From a virus: DNA of 64,000 nt. The stretch spans positions 124,001-188,000 of the IMG/VR virus record IMGVR_UViG_3300023175_000005, one strand, 5' to 3'. A program made the translations under genes and the position numbers. Positions 1-10,224 of this stretch are shown here, piece by piece. Each line of letters starts with the position of its first letter. Within the stretch, counting starts at the first letter, position 1. Below the pieces are notes generated by a model. It worked only from the letters and a program-made list of their open reading frames with translations. It had not been told where the DNA came from and made no database searches.

Positions 1-3000
1 AGGATTACACAATTAATTACGAAACTATTGGTCGCCAAAACGGCACTATTAAATTAAGTAACAAACTTTATAATTTCTTAGAAGCTGCTGGCGGTTTTGA
101 TACTGAAATATACGATACATCATTCTATGATAGAGAACCTATCCAAGAACTTAGAAATATTTTAAGTGCATTAAAAAATGACATCTATATAAATGATTTA
201 GCAGTAGAGTGGAATAACTTATTCTTTGCAAGTTTAAAATATGCAATGAGCGAACAAACTGACTTAGACTGGGCGTTTAAATCTAGTTTCATTAGAGTAA
301 AACACGTACTTGGCGATTTTGAACAAAAATTGTCTTACCAAAATGACAACTTAGAAAATTATGAAGACTACGTAAAAGAAGTTAAGCCATATCATAGTAA
401 GATAAGAGAGTACATTAGTTCTTATGATCATGTTGAACCTACAAACAGTTTAACAACTGACTTTGATGTACCTCCTAGTTATAGTACTTCAAAAGAAATC
501 GAAACAATTGCTGCAAAATATGATAATGGTAATGTTACAGATATTATTGAAAAGTATCAGCAATATCCTTACAAAAGTTGGGTAGACAATAACGGATATG
601 ACATCATTCAAATAGAAGTTACTAACGGAGGATCAAACTATAAAGAAACTCCTCCTGTGACTATTTTAGGAGATAGCGGAGCAACAGCAAAAGCATATTT
701 GTCTAAAGGTAGTGTTAGCAAAATTGAAATTGTCAATATAGGTAGTAAAGTTTATGAAGCACCATTAGTAGTAATTGACGAACCAAGTCCTGGAGGAATA
801 CAGGCTAAAGCAACTGCTATTATTGGAAACCCATTAGTGCGTTCTACACACATGGTAATGAAGTTTGATAGAACAACAGGCACATACTTGATGACAAATG
901 TAGACGAATCTGAAACGTTTACTGGCACAGGTTCTACTACTAAGTTTTCTTTAAAATGGCCAATTAATAGAAATACAAATACGTATGAAGTAACTGTAGA
1001 TGGATTACCAATTTTAAAAGGTGAATATTCTGTAGACAATGAAAACGACACATCAAAAGGTTATGACAGAGAATTAGGGTATATTACATTTGAAGAAGCA
1101 CCTGCGACAGGAGCAACAATTGTAATTACATATAAGCGTAATCTAAACATGCTTACAGCAGCAGATAGAATTTATCATGCTTATAACCCAACCGCAGGCA
1201 TGCCTGGCAAGGACCTATCACAACTAATGGACGGTGTTGATTATGATGGCGCTGTATATGATGGTATTAGTTTTGGTACTGAACAAGGTTTTGATATCGG
1301 CGGTTTTGCAGAATACAGATTTGATACCATTGCAAATACAACAGATGATGAAATTTTTGTTTTAGATGGTAGCACAACAACATTTACACTAAGCACTCCG
1401 TTAGAAGACGGTGTGCAATACAACGTATATTGGAAGTCGATAAATGCAAAATTAAATGATGATCCAATAAGACTAGATGATCCTGACTATGATGGAATAA
1501 CAGTATTAGATAACAAATATGCACTAATGTTGCCATTATCAGGTGATGGTGTTACTGATACTGTAAATATCGATTGGACAAAATGGAAAACTGTAGAAGA
1601 CAGAGATTTTCTTGTTGCAGGTGACACAGTAATAATTAGAAAATCAACAAGTGACGGAAGTTTTGAACTTGCAGGAAGCACATATGACGTTGATTTATCA
1701 GGTGGTGATATTGACTATGGAGATGCACTGGGCGTAAGTCCTAGCGATATTGTTGTAGATGGTGATGGATTTGTAACTCCAACAACTTCAAAAGGACCTG
1801 AGGAACTTGTACCAGGACAATTATTAGATACACTAGACATTTCAGTATATCATAGAACAACAGACGGTACAGGAATGATTGGTTCAATAAATTATATTAT
1901 TGATGAATCAACTTCAGTTTATGTGTTGCCTAGTGTTCCACATAGCAATGATGCTATTATTGTAAAACTAGATAATGAAACTATTGATAATGATAGATAT
2001 GAAGTTGACTGGGATACACAAACACTTACATTTACTGATAGCACAGTGCCTTACGGAACACATTTAAACATTACAACCATTGGTACAAATGGTGCAGAAA
2101 TGCTTGATACTGATTATGTAAAATTTGATGGCAGTACATATTCATACATTACAGCAGCAAAATGGTCAGATGCATTAACAGCATTTGTAACAATTAATGG
2201 CGTTGTTCAACAGCAAGGCGTAAACTTTACTGTAGAACGTAGCACTTCATCAGATGTATTTGAAAATAGAGTAAAACTTACATTTGAAGATGGAACAATG
2301 CAACCAGATGATTATATTCAATGGAGCATTTATGCAAGTAATCTAAAAACATATAGTCAAGTGTTAATCGATAACACATTTGAACCAGATGGACAAAATG
2401 ATTATTATCAGTTTACAACAACTGAATTTCCTATTCCTTTCAATAGAAAGCCATTAGGACATCAAATATTAGTATTCCAAAACAAAAGATTGTTACAACC
2501 AGGATATAGTATCAAACATACTGCAACAAATTCAGTAACCTATGAAATAGAAAAATGGCAGTTCAATGATCCTACACTAATTGAAAGTGAAAACATTTTA
2601 GTTTTTGTTAATGATAGACAACTTACAAAAAATGAATTTACTTATGATACAGTAAATGCTAGAGTGTTCTTAAGTAGAAGAGATATCTTTGAAGAAGGTG
2701 ATACTATTGGTATCTATGTTATTCAGTATGCAGATTACTATTTTGTTGATACAAAACTTACATGTGTACTAGATGATAGTACTGCACCTGCGTTAGACAC
2801 ATACTTAGAAGTAGGTAATGAACTTGTTATAGAATCAATTGGTGATAGCACAACTTATACAAGTACAATTGTTGCAGTAGAGGAAAACACTGTAACAATT
2901 AGAAGCAAACGTGATGATATATTTGCAAGTTGGGTTGCAGGTAATGATTTTGTAATTAGTGTAAATGATGGCGATAGTACACCATTGCAAATGAGTGATA

Positions 3001-4112
3001 TCGAATACGTTTCAAGCGATTCAATGACATTTGCAACAGCACCTAGCAGCGGTGCTAACATCGAAGTTTACCAATTTAGTAATCATGATATTAATAATTT
3101 TGAAAGACAGCAATACGATGTATTAGCAACAACAACTGTAAGTGCAGGTACAGATGCGTACTTCAAACGCAACCTACTATCACAAGGGTTTGTTAATTTA
3201 AGAAGTAATATTCAAAACGTACAATATGTTTGGGTTGCAAAAAATGGCGAACTACTAAGTCCAAACGCAGATTATACGTTAAATGCAAAATACAATGCAG
3301 TAAGTTTGAATTTGCCTGTTTTAGATGGCGATAGAATTGATGTGTTAGAATTTGGTAATGATCCAGCAACACCTAGATTTGGATATAGAATATTTAGAGA
3401 TATTCTAGGTAGAACACATTACAAACGATTAAATGAAGAAAATGCGTTCTCACTTAAAGATCCTTTGAACTATTACGATACACGTATTGTACTCGAAGGC
3501 GGCGCAGATAATTTATATAGACCATCCAAAGGATCGACACTACCTGGAGTAGTATGGATTGACGGCGAACGTATTGAATATTATGATATTAAGGGAACTA
3601 CATTGTTGCAATTACGTAGAGGTACGTTAGGTACTGGTGTAATTGAGTATTGTGCAGCAGGTACAAGAGTGTTAGGTCAAGGCCCTAATGAAACTATTGA
3701 GTATTCAGATACAACATATGAACAAGAAATTATTGCAGACGGTAGTTCTAGTGCAACTGAATATACACTAAACTTTACACCGTCATCAGTTAATGAAATT
3801 GATGTATTCTTAGGAGGCAAGCGTTTGCGTAAAACAGGTATGCAAATGTTTAATTGGCAAACTAATCAAGACAGCACAGAAGCAGACTATACTCTTGATG
3901 CAGAGTATAGAGTAAGCGGTTCAAATATATACATTGAACCAAGAAATCCTTTAACAAATGACATTATTCCACCGTCGGACTTTGAAGGACAAAAAATTAA
4001 AATCGTTAGAAAAACAGGAAAAGTATGGAATGATACAGGTAAATCGTTGGCAAATAGCGATAATAAAATTGCAAAATTTATTAGAGCAGCCACAATCCGT
4101 TTGCCTAAATAA
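1..4112 (+). CDS. Large virion structural protein, 5'-truncated by the window
   Basis: The frame is open from base 3 to the stop at 4110-4112. The Met at 246 is internal, because the codons before it read as ordinary protein (for example LRNILSALKNDIYINDL). At least 1369 residues are visible. Just after 246 comes a segment with NYEDYVKEVKPYHSKIREY, which I recall from large structural proteins of marine T4-like phages. The rest is a chain of beta-rich modules that repeat a pattern like 'DGSTTTFTLSTPLEDG...V.V.G..L..G.Y...' (around bases 920-1130, 1365-1440, 1880-2090 and later). Cys is rare. The protein is probably part of the baseplate or tail tip. The exact T4 counterpart cannot be assigned. 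The next gene starts within 20 bases, after a late-promoter-like element that begins over the stop codon. Confidence 0.8.
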   Translation, partial: DYTINYETIGRQNGTIKLSNKLYNFLEAAGGFDTEIYDTSFYDREPIQELRNILSALKNDIYINDLAVEWNNLFFASLKYAMSEQTDLDWAFKSSFIRVKHVLGDFEQKLSYQNDNLENYEDYVKEVKPYHSKIREYISSYDHVEPTNSLTTDFDVPPSYSTSKEIETIAAKYDNGNVTDIIEKYQQYPYKSWVDNNGYDIIQIEVTNGGSNYKETPPVTILGDSGATAKAYLSKGSVSKIEIVNIGSKVYEAPLVVIDEPSPGGIQAKATAIIGNPLVRSTHMVMKFDRTTGTYLMTNVDESETFTGTGSTTKFSLKWPINRNTNTYEVTVDGLPILKGEYSVDNENDTSKGYDRELGYITFEEAPATGATIVITYKRNLNMLTAADRIYHAYNPTAGMPGKDLSQLMDGVDYDGAVYDGISFGTEQGFDIGGFAEYRFDTIANTTDDEIFVLDGSTTTFTLSTPLEDGVQYNVYWKSINAKLNDDPIRLDDPDYDGITVLDNKYALMLPLSGDGVTDTVNIDWTKWKTVEDRDFLVAGDTVIIRKSTSDGSFELAGSTYDVDLSGGDIDYGDALGVSPSDIVVDGDGFVTPTTSKGPEELVPGQLLDTLDISVYHRTTDGTGMIGSINYIIDESTSVYVLPSVPHSNDAIIVKLDNETIDNDRYEVDWDTQTLTFTDSTVPYGTHLNITTIGTNGAEMLDTDYVKFDGSTYSYITAAKWSDALTAFVTINGVVQQQGVNFTVERSTSSDVFENRVKLTFEDGTMQPDDYIQWSIYASNLKTYSQVLIDNTFEPDGQNDYYQFTTTEFPIPFNRKPLGHQILVFQNKRLLQPGYSIKHTATNSVTYEIEKWQFNDPTLIESENILVFVNDRQLTKNEFTYDTVNARVFLSRRDIFEEGDTIGIYVIQYADYYFVDTKLTCVLDDSTAPALDTYLEVGNELVIESIGDSTTYTSTIVAVEENTVTIRSKRDDIFASWVAGNDFVISVNDGDSTPLQMSDIEYVSSDSMTFATAPSSGANIEVYQFSNHDINNFERQQYDVLATTTVSAGTDAYFKRNLLSQGFVNLRSNIQNVQYVWVAKNGELLSPNADYTLNAKYNAVSLNLPVLDGDRIDVLEFGNDPATPRFGYRIFRDILGRTHYKRLNEENAFSLKDPLNYYDTRIVLEGGADNLYRPSKGSTLPGVVWIDGERIEYYDIKGTTLLQLRRGTLGTGVIEYCAAGTRVLGQGPNETIEYSDTTYEQEIIADGSSSATEYTLNFTPSSVNEIDVFLGGKRLRKTGMQMFNWQTNQDSTEADYTLDAEYRVSGSNIYIEPRNPLTNDIIPPSDFEGQKIKIVRKTGKVWNDTGKSLANSDNKIAKFIRAATIRLPK

Positions 4113-4115
4113 ATA
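4108..4115 (+). promoter_or_regulatory. T4-type late promoter element (AATAAATA)
   Basis: AATAAATA differs from the T4 late consensus TATAAATA at one base. It overlaps the stop of the large structural gene and lies about 15-20 bases before the next start, followed by CAGTATAGG. The same 'TAAATACAGTA' context recurs in the gaps before 8734 and 11131. In T4 such elements are read by host polymerase with the gp55 sigma factor and the gp45 clamp. Use here is inferred from motif and position only. Confidence 0.5.
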
Positions 4116-4129
4116 CAGTATAGGTGATT

Positions 4130-4744
4130 ATGATGAATGAAATAAATGAATTAAACGGCATACATGTAGAAGGTCATATTAAGATTTTTGACCCTAAAAC
4201 TGATGAAGTTTTTATAAACCAACGTAATGCTATTCATTACGAAAATATGAGTATTGCATTGGCAGAAAGTTTGTCTAATGCAGGACAAGGGTTCATAAAT
4301 GAAATGGTATTTGGCAATGGCGGAACAAGTGTTGATCCAACAGGGATTATTACATATTTGACTCCTAACACAACAGGAACAAATGCAAGTCTTTACAACC
4401 AAACCTATACTAAAGTTGTAGATGATCAAAATGTAAACAACACAGATGCCAGCAGAAACAAAACAGAAATTAGACATGTAAGTGGAACTAATTATACTGA
4501 TATTTTAGTAAGTTGTTTATTAGATTACGGCGAACCAGAAGGACAAGATGCTTTCGATACTGCTAATGATACAGAACAACTATATGTGTTTGACGAACTA
4601 GGCTTGCGTAGTTATGCAAGTTCTGGCACAGGTCGTTTAATCACACACGTAATTTTCCATCCTGTACAAAAATCTTTGAACAGACTAATTCAAATTGATT
4701 ATACTGTAAGGGTACAAAGTTTAAGCGGATTCAACGAGGTGTAA
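4130..4744 (+). CDS. Marine T4-like phage tail/baseplate-type structural protein
   Basis: About 204 residues. Candidate starts are GTG 4124, ATG 4130 and ATG 4133. AGG at 4122-4124 sits 5 and 8 bases before the two ATGs, so I prefer an ATG. The N-terminus (NGIHVEGHIKIFDPKTDEVF, then NQRNAIHYENMS) matches my recollection of a protein found beside tail-fibre genes in cyanophages and pelagiphages. No enzyme motif or membrane segment is visible. The gene sits one base before the first tail-fibre paralogue and is probably co-expressed with it as a late structural gene. The exact function is unknown. Confidence 0.7.
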   Translation: MMNEINELNGIHVEGHIKIFDPKTDEVFINQRNAIHYENMSIALAESLSNAGQGFINEMVFGNGGTSVDPTGIITYLTPNTTGTNASLYNQTYTKVVDDQNVNNTDASRNKTEIRHVSGTNYTDILVSCLLDYGEPEGQDAFDTANDTEQLYVFDELGLRSYASSGTGRLITHVIFHPVQKSLNRLIQIDYTVRVQSLSGFNEV

Positions 4745-4745
4745 C

Positions 4746-6815
4746 ATGAGTGATCAATATGATGTAAGATTTACAGATTTTAGCAACAAGGGCAGTGTTA
4801 CAGTCGATGCCGATGAAATAAACACAGAAACAAGTGTTAGTTTTATTGGTCGGAACAAATCAGATTATGGTTTGTCCTTAAATGAAAACTTCTTGCATTT
4901 ACTTGAAAACTTTGCAAACAATGATTCTCCATCAAATCCAGTTGAAGGACAACTTTGGTATGACACAACCGCAGGAGTTGATCAATTAAAAATTTATGAT
5001 GGCACTGGTTGGGTCAGTGCAGGCGGCATTAAAAAAGCCAGTTCTGCACCTGACAATAGTGCATCTACTGTAGGAGACCTTTGGGTCGATACTGTTAACC
5101 AACAGTTGTTCATTTATACAGGAAGTAATTATGTTTTAGTAGGACCGACTTACACACAAGGGTCTGCAACAGGACCACAATTTGTAAGTGTTCTGGGAAC
5201 TGATAACATAGAATATCCAGTTGTAATAAATTATGTAAACAGTGTTCCTATTACAATTTATGCTGAAACAGAATTTACACCCAAAGCAACACTAGCAGGT
5301 TTTACCACAATTAAAAAAGGTATGACTGTAACTAGCAACGGCAAGTATTATGGTGTTTCAGAAAAAGCAGAAAATCTTTTAGTAAGCGGGCAAACATATG
5401 CAGGTAGTGAATTTGCAAGATTAAGTGCTGCTAATACATTTACACAGCCTGTTAGAATTTCAAACAGCAATGGATTAGTTGTCGGAGAAACAGAAACACT
5501 TGCTTTTAATATTACAGGTAGTAATTCACAGATTGTTAATAAAGCATCGGATGGTGCGATTGATTTTAGAGTCCAGTCTACTCAAACTGCAATTAGAATA
5601 AAGTCAGATGGCAATGTAGGCATTGGCACACTTGCAGCAGAAGAAAAACTTCAAGTTGAAGGCAATATTAAATCTAGCGGAAAACTATCAATTGGATCTA
5701 CAAATGATAGTTCAAGCATTAGTGATTCAAATGCAAGTTTATATACACCAGGCGGCGTAGCAATTAGTAAGTCGTTGAATGTAGGTGGTAGTGCAAATAT
5801 TGGAGGAAACTTAGAAGTAGGAGATATTACTCCACAGGCGCTTGGAAAAAATCTAGGCACTGCTGCTTTGCCTTACAATAATGTTTATGGTAATACATTT
5901 AGAGGCAACCTAGTAGGTAATGTTACAGGTTCACTCACAGGTAGTGTTAGCGGATCAGCAGCAAAATTAAACAGTGCAACAACGTTTAGTATAAGTGGTG
6001 ATGTTTCTACATTAGCTGACTATAGTTTTGATGGTACACAAGGTGCAATTGAAATGGTAGTAGAAATTGATCCTGACTTAATTGCAGATAAAACAATTTA
6101 CACTGATGATGATAAATTAAATGGCACAGAAACATTATTAATTTACAAAGAACAAAGAAACGCAAGTGATCCTGATAACAATCTTCCGTTAGGATTATAC
6201 AAGACAACAGTTGATAGTGTTCTTGCAACAATACCACAATTTCAACCAGGTATGATTATGCCATATGGTGCAGGAACCGCACCAACCGGTTGGCTATTGT
6301 GTTACGGACAAGAAGTTCTAATAACTGATTATCAAGCATTATACGACATTATAGGAACAACATTTGGTACACCTAGCAGCGCACTAAAATTTAAAGTACC
6401 TGATTTAAGAGGCAGATTTCCATTGGGTTATCTTGCTGGTGAGGGTAGAACACTTTCGACAGATGAAGACAGAGTGTATGACGATGCAGCCGCAGATATT
6501 TTAGGTGCAGATGGTGGTAGCAATAGAGACTGGATTACAAAAGATCAACTTCCAGAACACGAGCATACATTGATGGGAGATGCAGGTAATCAATATTATG
6601 CTGTAAACAATCTACCTAGCGCAGGTGATGGAAATAGTGTTGCTGTTAATACATTAGGGACTAATCCAGGAAGAGGTTTACAAGGAACAGAAGGCGTTGA
6701 TGGTTTAACAACTACAACAGAAACAATAGACGGTACACCACAAGACGTTGGTAACAAGTTTGATACTGTGCCTCCTTTCTTAGCAGTCAATTATATCATT
6801 TACACAGGGGCATAA
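4746..6815 (+). CDS. Tail-fibre protein with C-terminal phage tail-collar domain
   Basis: 689 residues. The N-terminal domain (about residues 1-135) has the block FIGRNKSDYG...NENFLHLLENFAN...P.EGQLWYD, shared with the next two genes and probably the virion attachment or trimerisation part. The middle is low-complexity, Ser/Thr/Gly-rich fibre sequence. Around residues 500-565 there is a phage tail-collar domain (GMIMPYGAGTAPTGWLLCYG, then DLRGRFPLGY), as in T4 gp12-type short fibres. After that comes a His-containing tip (DQLPEHEHTLMGD) and a Gly-rich end (VPPFLAVNYIIYTGA). The start follows a GAGGT site, and the gap to the next gene is one base. It very likely contacts the host surface; the receptor is unknown. 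Confidence 0.88.
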   Translation: MSDQYDVRFTDFSNKGSVTVDADEINTETSVSFIGRNKSDYGLSLNENFLHLLENFANNDSPSNPVEGQLWYDTTAGVDQLKIYDGTGWVSAGGIKKASSAPDNSASTVGDLWVDTVNQQLFIYTGSNYVLVGPTYTQGSATGPQFVSVLGTDNIEYPVVINYVNSVPITIYAETEFTPKATLAGFTTIKKGMTVTSNGKYYGVSEKAENLLVSGQTYAGSEFARLSAANTFTQPVRISNSNGLVVGETETLAFNITGSNSQIVNKASDGAIDFRVQSTQTAIRIKSDGNVGIGTLAAEEKLQVEGNIKSSGKLSIGSTNDSSSISDSNASLYTPGGVAISKSLNVGGSANIGGNLEVGDITPQALGKNLGTAALPYNNVYGNTFRGNLVGNVTGSLTGSVSGSAAKLNSATTFSISGDVSTLADYSFDGTQGAIEMVVEIDPDLIADKTIYTDDDKLNGTETLLIYKEQRNASDPDNNLPLGLYKTTVDSVLATIPQFQPGMIMPYGAGTAPTGWLLCYGQEVLITDYQALYDIIGTTFGTPSSALKFKVPDLRGRFPLGYLAGEGRTLSTDEDRVYDDAAADILGADGGSNRDWITKDQLPEHEHTLMGDAGNQYYAVNNLPSAGDGNSVAVNTLGTNPGRGLQGTEGVDGLTTTTETIDGTPQDVGNKFDTVPPFLAVNYIIYTGA

Positions 6816-6816
6816 C

Positions 6817-8697
6817 ATGAGTTATAAGATTAATAAAACAGATGGTACATTACTAGTAGATTTGATAGATGGGCGTATCGATCAAGATACCACTGACTTA
6901 ACTCTTGTAGGACGTAACTATAAAGGTTACGGAGAAATTTTTAACGAAAATTTTGTGCAAATGTTAGAAAACTTTTCTAATAATGCTCCGCCGAGCAATC
7001 CATTAAGAGGTCAACTTTGGTACGACACAGAAGAAGGCAGATTAAAAGTTTGGACAGGAACAGAATTTAAAGCAACTGATACAACAACAGTTTCAGACAC
7101 ACAGCCTACACTTATTGCAGGCGATGTTTGGATTGACAGCGGACGTAAGCAAATTTATTTTTCAGATGGTACATCAGATCTTATATTAGCAGGCCCTGGG
7201 TATACAGCACAGCAAGGCGAAACAGGCTGGCGTACTGTAACTGTAATTGATAATTTTGGTATTGAAAGAATAGTCGCCTTACTAATGATTTCAGGTTCTC
7301 CTGCTGCACTTGTAAGTAAAGAAGACTTTACAGCAGCAGCAACAGATGCAAATCTAGCACTTATTCCTAATTTTGCAATTACAATCAAAGCAGGTTTTAA
7401 TATTTCAACAGCATTTGCTGATTTTGAGTTTGATGGCAATGCTGCAACTACAAGTGCATTACTTGACTCAACATTACAAAGTTATACACCAGACGATTTC
7501 TTAAAACTAGATCCGCCATTAGATAGTGGCAGCGGTCAGCGTAGAAATACTAGTAATGGTGTTATTTTTGTAAATGATGATAACGGTCTTTATGTAGGAA
7601 CAGATGGTGATTTAAGAACTTTTGTATCAGGAAATGAAGTATACCAAAGATTGCAAAACACTACAACCACTGCATTTAGAATGCAATACAAGTCAAGCGG
7701 TATTGACACTGACTTCTTTACCTTAGATAGATCATCTGGTAGAATTGGTTTATTTACATCATCACCTACATCCACAGTTGACATTACAGGTGATTTAAAA
7801 ATATCAGGAGATTTATTAGTTGAAGGCGATGCAACTTATTTGAATGTTGCGACATTACGTGTTGAAGACAAACAAATAGAATTAGCAACTACAGACGATA
7901 GTAGTACACAAACAGATGCACAAGTTAATGAATCTGGTATTGTTGTTAAGGTAGACGATGGCGATGATAAAGAATGGATTTGGGAACTAGCAAATAATGC
8001 ATGGAACACAAATAAACAAAATATAAATCTAACAAGTGGCTATGCTTATATGATAGGAAACTCAAATGTTTTAACACAAAATGAATTGGGTGCAAGTGTT
8101 GTGAGTGCTCCAGGATTAACAAGCCTTGGTACACTGTCGAGTCTACAAGTAGATTATTTGAATTTGGATAATGCAACTATTACAGCAACTACTTTCCCGC
8201 TTAACATTATAAGTGAAGGCGATATTGTTGTTGCAGGCACAGGCGGTAGTCCAAATGTAAAAATTACAGGTGTAACATCACCTGAAGTTAGTGATCCGCC
8301 AGACTATGTTGCAACCAAGGGTTATGTAGACGAACTATATAAAGATACAGATATTAAATTTTCATTAGATATTACAGGACTTTCTAATATACAAATTGCA
8401 TTAGTTTTAGAAGACTTGTTCCCTGCTGTAGGTTATAACACAGGTGTGTACTGTTTTGTTCACACTGTTGATTATAGTGCAGGCGGTACTACAAGTTTTG
8501 ATGTAGATGATAGTTTAACAAAAAGTTTAGTTGCAGTTGATAGTAATGGTGTTCAAAACCAATCGGTCTTACAGGACATAAGTTTTACTACACAAGTAGC
8601 AACAGTATCATTTTCACCAACAAGAGGACTAAAACGGTTTATTATTGACGGTGCCTATAACTGGATATTTGTTGACGATTTGGTATCTAGTGTGTAA
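6817..8697 (+). CDS. Tail-fibre paralogue with shared N-terminal domain
   Basis: 626 residues. The N-terminus repeats the attachment block of the neighbouring fibres (TLVGRNYKGYGEIFNENFVQ, PPSNPLRGQLWYD) and a second module (AGDVWIDSGRKQIYFSDG). The central part has beta-helix-like fibre sequence, including a GDLKISGDLLVEGDATYL stretch typical of phage fibre shafts, and then GGSPNVKITGVTSPEV and DYVATKGYVDELY. Unlike the upstream paralogue it has no tail-collar motif and ends in a different ~120-residue domain. It is therefore a fibre or fibre-hinge protein with its own tip specificity. It starts one base after the upstream stop, so translation is probably coupled. Confidence 0.82.
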   Translation: MSYKINKTDGTLLVDLIDGRIDQDTTDLTLVGRNYKGYGEIFNENFVQMLENFSNNAPPSNPLRGQLWYDTEEGRLKVWTGTEFKATDTTTVSDTQPTLIAGDVWIDSGRKQIYFSDGTSDLILAGPGYTAQQGETGWRTVTVIDNFGIERIVALLMISGSPAALVSKEDFTAAATDANLALIPNFAITIKAGFNISTAFADFEFDGNAATTSALLDSTLQSYTPDDFLKLDPPLDSGSGQRRNTSNGVIFVNDDNGLYVGTDGDLRTFVSGNEVYQRLQNTTTTAFRMQYKSSGIDTDFFTLDRSSGRIGLFTSSPTSTVDITGDLKISGDLLVEGDATYLNVATLRVEDKQIELATTDDSSTQTDAQVNESGIVVKVDDGDDKEWIWELANNAWNTNKQNINLTSGYAYMIGNSNVLTQNELGASVVSAPGLTSLGTLSSLQVDYLNLDNATITATTFPLNIISEGDIVVAGTGGSPNVKITGVTSPEVSDPPDYVATKGYVDELYKDTDIKFSLDITGLSNIQIALVLEDLFPAVGYNTGVYCFVHTVDYSAGGTTSFDVDDSLTKSLVAVDSNGVQNQSVLQDISFTTQVATVSFSPTRGLKRFIIDGAYNWIFVDDLVSSV

Positions 8698-8700
8698 TTA

Positions 8701-8708
8701 GGTAAATA
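8701..8708 (+). promoter_or_regulatory. Weak late-promoter-like element (GGTAAATA)
   Basis: This has the TAAATA core with two mismatches to TATAAATA. It is followed by CAGTGCAGAGGGAG, which supplies a strong ribosome site before the ATG at 8734. It is included because the other 18-40 base gaps in the structural block have the same layout (TAAATACAGT, then a purine-rich site). On its own the match would not be convincing. Confidence 0.35.
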
Positions 8709-8733
8709 CAGTGCAGAGGGAGTAAGCTCACAA

Positions 8734-10197
8734 ATGGCATATACAATTAATAGATTTAACGGCACAGTCTTAACAAATGTTGAAGACGGCACAATTAACA
8801 CTACTACAGATTTGAAGTTAGTAGGGAAGAATTATAGTGGTTACGGTGAAAGCCAAAACGAAAACTTTTTGTTTTTGTTAGAAAATTTTGCAGGTGTAAA
8901 TGCACCTACAAAACCAATCAGTGGTATGATTTGGTTTGACAGTGGAACTAACAAACTTAAATTTTATAATGGAACATCATGGAAGCCAGCAGGCGGCACT
9001 GAAATAAGCACAACAGCACCAGCAGGATCATCAGAGGGAGACTTTTGGTGGGATAGCAACAACGAGCAGTTTTATGTAAGATCAGCATCTGGCAACTGGG
9101 TGTTAATTGGTCCACAAGGTGTTGGCGCAGGATTTGGTGTAACACAAACTAAAAGTCTTACACTTACAGATACTACAGGTACCATTCATGCCATTTTGGC
9201 TACCTATGTAGAAGACACTGTAATTTCAACTATCAGTCCAGATACATTTACTCCTAACACAGCAAGTGCAATTACAGGTTTCCCAACAATTTATGCAGGT
9301 ATTACACTCCTAAATTCAAATTCAGGAGAAACAACAACTACACATAGATTCTATGGTACTGCAACTAATGCTGACAAACTAGGTGGATTAAGTTCTAGTG
9401 ATTTTGTTAGATCAACAGGTACAACAAACTTTAGTTCTCTAGTTACATTTAGTGATATTGGATTTACATTAGGTACAGGCACAGATTTAACTTTTGAAAT
9501 AGATACAGACGGTATTACACCTGTATTTAAAATGAATCAAGATAAGTTGCGTATTAAAGATAGTTCAGGCAATGTTGTAGTTTATTGGGATGCAACAGGT
9601 ATGCATCCTGGTGCAAATGCAAACGGCACAATTTACAATTTAGGAAAAGGTGCTGAAAAATTTGAAAATGTATATGCAACAACTTTTAATGGTACAGCAA
9701 CACAAGCAGATACTTTAAAAGTTGGAAGTGCATATAGAAGTGCAGCAACTTCTGCAACATTTGATAGTATTGCAGCAAGAGATAGTGCAGGTAACCTAAC
9801 AGCCGTTGTGTTTAGTGGTACAGCAACTAAAGCAAGATATGCCGACTTAGCAGAAAAATATACTACAGGTGATATAGATTTAGAGCCAGGAACAGCAGTA
9901 GCAGTAGGTACAGATGATTGTTGCGAAGTAGTACCAGCAAAGTCAAGCGATATTTGCATTGGAGTTGTATCAACTGATCCTGCAATTATGATGAATAGTG
10001 AAGCAGATGGTCAATACATTGCACTAAAAGGTCGTGTTCCTGTAAAAGTAGAAGGTCCTGTAAAAAAAGGACAAGCAATTTATGCATGGGAAGATGGTAT
10101 TTGTAAAACAGTAGCAACCACTGCACTAATAGGTGTAGCACTTGAAACTAAAGACTCAGATGATGTAGGATTAGTGGAGTGTGTGCTAAAAGTATAA
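8734..10197 (+). CDS. Tail-fibre paralogue with 'DLAEKY' C-terminal domain
   Basis: 487 residues. The N-terminal ~130 residues repeat the shared attachment module (KLVGKNYSGYGESQNENFLF, then PTKPISGMIWFD). The middle has fibre-type sequence. From about residue 370 (ARYADLAEKYTTG) to the end there is a compact domain with EPGTAVAVGTDD, GVVSTDPAIMMN and ALKGRVPVKVEGPVKKGQAI. I recall such domains at the C-terminus of structural proteins in T4-like marine phages and tailspike-like proteins, where they act as an end-cap or assembly domain. The ribosome site is AGAGGGAG at 8715-8722. This is the third member of a tandem paralogue set with three different C-termini. Confidence 0.82.
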   Translation: MAYTINRFNGTVLTNVEDGTINTTTDLKLVGKNYSGYGESQNENFLFLLENFAGVNAPTKPISGMIWFDSGTNKLKFYNGTSWKPAGGTEISTTAPAGSSEGDFWWDSNNEQFYVRSASGNWVLIGPQGVGAGFGVTQTKSLTLTDTTGTIHAILATYVEDTVISTISPDTFTPNTASAITGFPTIYAGITLLNSNSGETTTTHRFYGTATNADKLGGLSSSDFVRSTGTTNFSSLVTFSDIGFTLGTGTDLTFEIDTDGITPVFKMNQDKLRIKDSSGNVVVYWDATGMHPGANANGTIYNLGKGAEKFENVYATTFNGTATQADTLKVGSAYRSAATSATFDSIAARDSAGNLTAVVFSGTATKARYADLAEKYTTGDIDLEPGTAVAVGTDDCCEVVPAKSSDICIGVVSTDPAIMMNSEADGQYIALKGRVPVKVEGPVKKGQAIYAWEDGICKTVATTALIGVALETKDSDDVGLVECVLKV

Positions 10198-10200
10198 ATA
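10193..10200 (+). promoter_or_regulatory. T4-type late promoter, exact TATAAATA
   Basis: An exact match to the T4 late consensus. It overlaps the stop codon at 10195-10197 and lies 24 bases before the ATG at 10225, with an AGGAG ribosome site at 10215-10219 between them. This is the best promoter in the window and the anchor for interpreting the weaker copies. Confidence 0.7.
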
Positions 10201-10224
10201 TACTAGTACTTATTAGGAGTTTCG

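Noticed and set aside
246-248. ATG at 246 as the start of the large structural gene
   Set aside because: The same frame is open back to base 3 and reads as normal protein, so the gene begins before the window.
752-1051. Minus-strand open frames throughout the window
   Set aside because: All minus-strand frames lie opposite clear + strand genes, have no recognisable motifs and look like shadows of the AT-rich coding strand.
3958-4140. Short + frame across the end of the large structural gene
   Set aside because: It overlaps the real frame almost fully and shows no family features.
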